Assembly (NCBI GenBank): GCA_017848075.1
Contig: JAGALG010000046.1
Location: 1 to 5,262 of the forward strand
Direction: 5' to 3'
Source of the DNA: Oscillospiraceae bacterium
Lineage (GTDB): Bacteria; Bacillota; Clostridia; Oscillospirales; Ruminococcaceae
DNA: 5,262 nucleotides
A program made the translations under genes and the position numbers. Shown here in pieces: positions 4,370 to 5,262 of the stretch (position 1 is its first letter; each line of letters starts with the position of its first letter). Below the pieces are notes generated by a model. It searched no databases, was not told the DNA's origin, and worked only from the letters and a program-made list of their open reading frames with translations.

Positions 4370-5262
4370 ATGGCTAATCAGATCGAAAAAATGATTGCTC
4401 AGACTTTCATGGACATTGCTGATGGTCTGGAGACTGGCTCTTTCGGTAAAAGAGCTAAAATTGCTGTAACCGGTATCGGCTCCGAACACGGTGAAGCAAA
4501 CTCTGTAGCTGCTGCTAACCTGGCTGCTGACAGAGGTGTAGATGTAACTCTGATCGGTACTGCAGAAGGCGAAAAATTCACCACCTGCAAAGTTGCTGAT
4601 GAAGATGAAATGTACAAAGAAATGGAAAAAATGCTGGATACCGGCGCAATCGATGGCTGCGTAACCATGCACTATCCATTCCCAATCGGCGTTTCTACTG
4701 TTGGCCGCGTAGTTACCCCAGGTAAAGGTAAAGAGATGTTCATCGCTACCACTACCGGTACCTCCGCTACTGATAAAGTAGAAGCTATGATCAAAAACGC
4801 TATCTACGGTATCATCACCGCAAAAGCTTGCGGCATCAAAAACCCAACCGTAGGTATTCTGAACATTGACGGTGCTCGTCAGTGCGAAGGCGCTCTGAAA
4901 GAACTGCAGGCTAATGGCTTTGACATTACCTTCGCAGAATCTTCCCGTGCAGATGGCGGCTGTGTAATGCGTGGTAACGACCTGCTGGTTGGTGCTTGCG
5001 ATGTTATGGTTGCTGACTCCCTGACCGGTAACATTCTGATGAAAATGATGTCTTCCTACTGCACCGGCGGTTCCTACGAAGCTACCGGTTACGGCTACGG
5101 CCCTGGTATCGGCGAAGGCTACGACAGACTGGTTATGATCGTTTCCCGTGCATCCGGTGCTCCTGTACTGGCTAATGCTATGGAATACGCTTCTCAGCTG
5201 GTAAAAGGCAACTATAAGAAAGTTGCTGCTGAAGTATTCGAAGCTGCTAACAAAGCTGGCCT
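4370..5262 (+). CDS. grdD: Glycine/sarcosine/betaine reductase component C alpha subunit (3' truncated)
   Basis: GrdD is the smaller subunit of protein C and carries the thiol that forms the acetyl-enzyme released as acetyl phosphate. The frame runs from ATG 4370 without a stop to the window end: 297 of about 385 residues. It begins MANQIEKMIAQTFMDIADGLETGSFG, typical of GrdD. A PlsX-like signature, DVMVADSLTGNILMKMM, occupies residues 211-227, consistent with the family's relation to phosphate acyltransferase PlsX. Cys97 (IDGCVTMHYPFP) lies where GrdD of Eubacterium acidaminophilum has a conserved Cys (about 98). The catalytic Cys (359 in that protein) falls beyond the window, so it cannot be checked. 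AAAGGA (4351-4356) is the RBS, 13 nt before the ATG, somewhat long. ATG 4357 is out of frame. Confidence 0.95.
   Translation, partial: MANQIEKMIAQTFMDIADGLETGSFGKRAKIAVTGIGSEHGEANSVAAANLAADRGVDVTLIGTAEGEKFTTCKVADEDEMYKEMEKMLDTGAIDGCVTMHYPFPIGVSTVGRVVTPGKGKEMFIATTTGTSATDKVEAMIKNAIYGIITAKACGIKNPTVGILNIDGARQCEGALKELQANGFDITFAESSRADGGCVMRGNDLLVGACDVMVADSLTGNILMKMMSSYCTGGSYEATGYGYGPGIGEGYDRLVMIVSRASGAPVLANAMEYASQLVKGNYKKVAAEVFEAANKAG

Noticed and set aside
4399..4668. Antisense frames opposite grdD
   Set aside because: Shadows of the grdD coding frame, with no RBS or recognisable protein.

Overview
The window is part of a selenoprotein-dependent glycine/sarcosine/betaine reductase (Grd) cluster, all on the + strand. 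It points to a strictly anaerobic, amino-acid-fermenting (Stickland-type) bacterium, most likely a member of the Clostridia/Firmicutes. The Grd content, the two in-frame UGA codons at the known selenocysteine positions, the strong AAGGAGG-type ribosome binding sites and the atypical GCVPC thioredoxin all support this. Base composition looks moderate. Codon choice is very restricted (Leu CTG, Pro CCA, Lys AAA, Gly GGC/GGT; all five visible stops are TAA), as expected for very highly expressed catabolic genes. Species cannot be fixed from the sequence alone.

Layout: (1) 1-366, the 3' end of a substrate-specific component B selenoprotein (GrdB/GrdF/GrdH family) read through UGA at 97-99; (2) 367-457, two stem-loops; (3) 458-1408 trxB; (4) 1460-1783 trxA; (5) 1784-1951, an AT-rich leader with a -10-like box and a 9-bp GAAA-loop hairpin; (6) 1952-2425 grdA, selenoprotein A with UGA at 2081-2083 (Sec44); (7) 2426-2721, a strong intrinsic terminator, then repeats, an operator-like inverted repeat and a good sigma-70-type promoter; (8) 2722-4275 grdC; (9) 4276-4369, a stem-loop; (10) 4370 to the window end, grdD, truncated at its 3' end.

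How the genes work together (established for this family): electrons pass from NADPH to TrxB, to TrxA, to the Cys/Sec pair of GrdA. Component B uses its own selenocysteine to remove the amine from the substrate and hands a carboxymethyl group to the GrdA selenocysteine. GrdC and GrdD release it as acetyl phosphate, which acetate kinase can turn into ATP. The B gene lies upstream of trxB and is not next to grdA, so this may be the sarcosine or betaine branch rather than the canonical grdE-grdA-grdB glycine branch. This is inference.

I see no unknown protein system here. The less ordinary material is at RNA and regulatory level: SECIS-like hairpins, two patches of anomalous codon use in grdA that coincide with hairpins, a terminator plus separate promoter splitting grdA from grdC-grdD, and stem-loops without U-tracts at other gene junctions.
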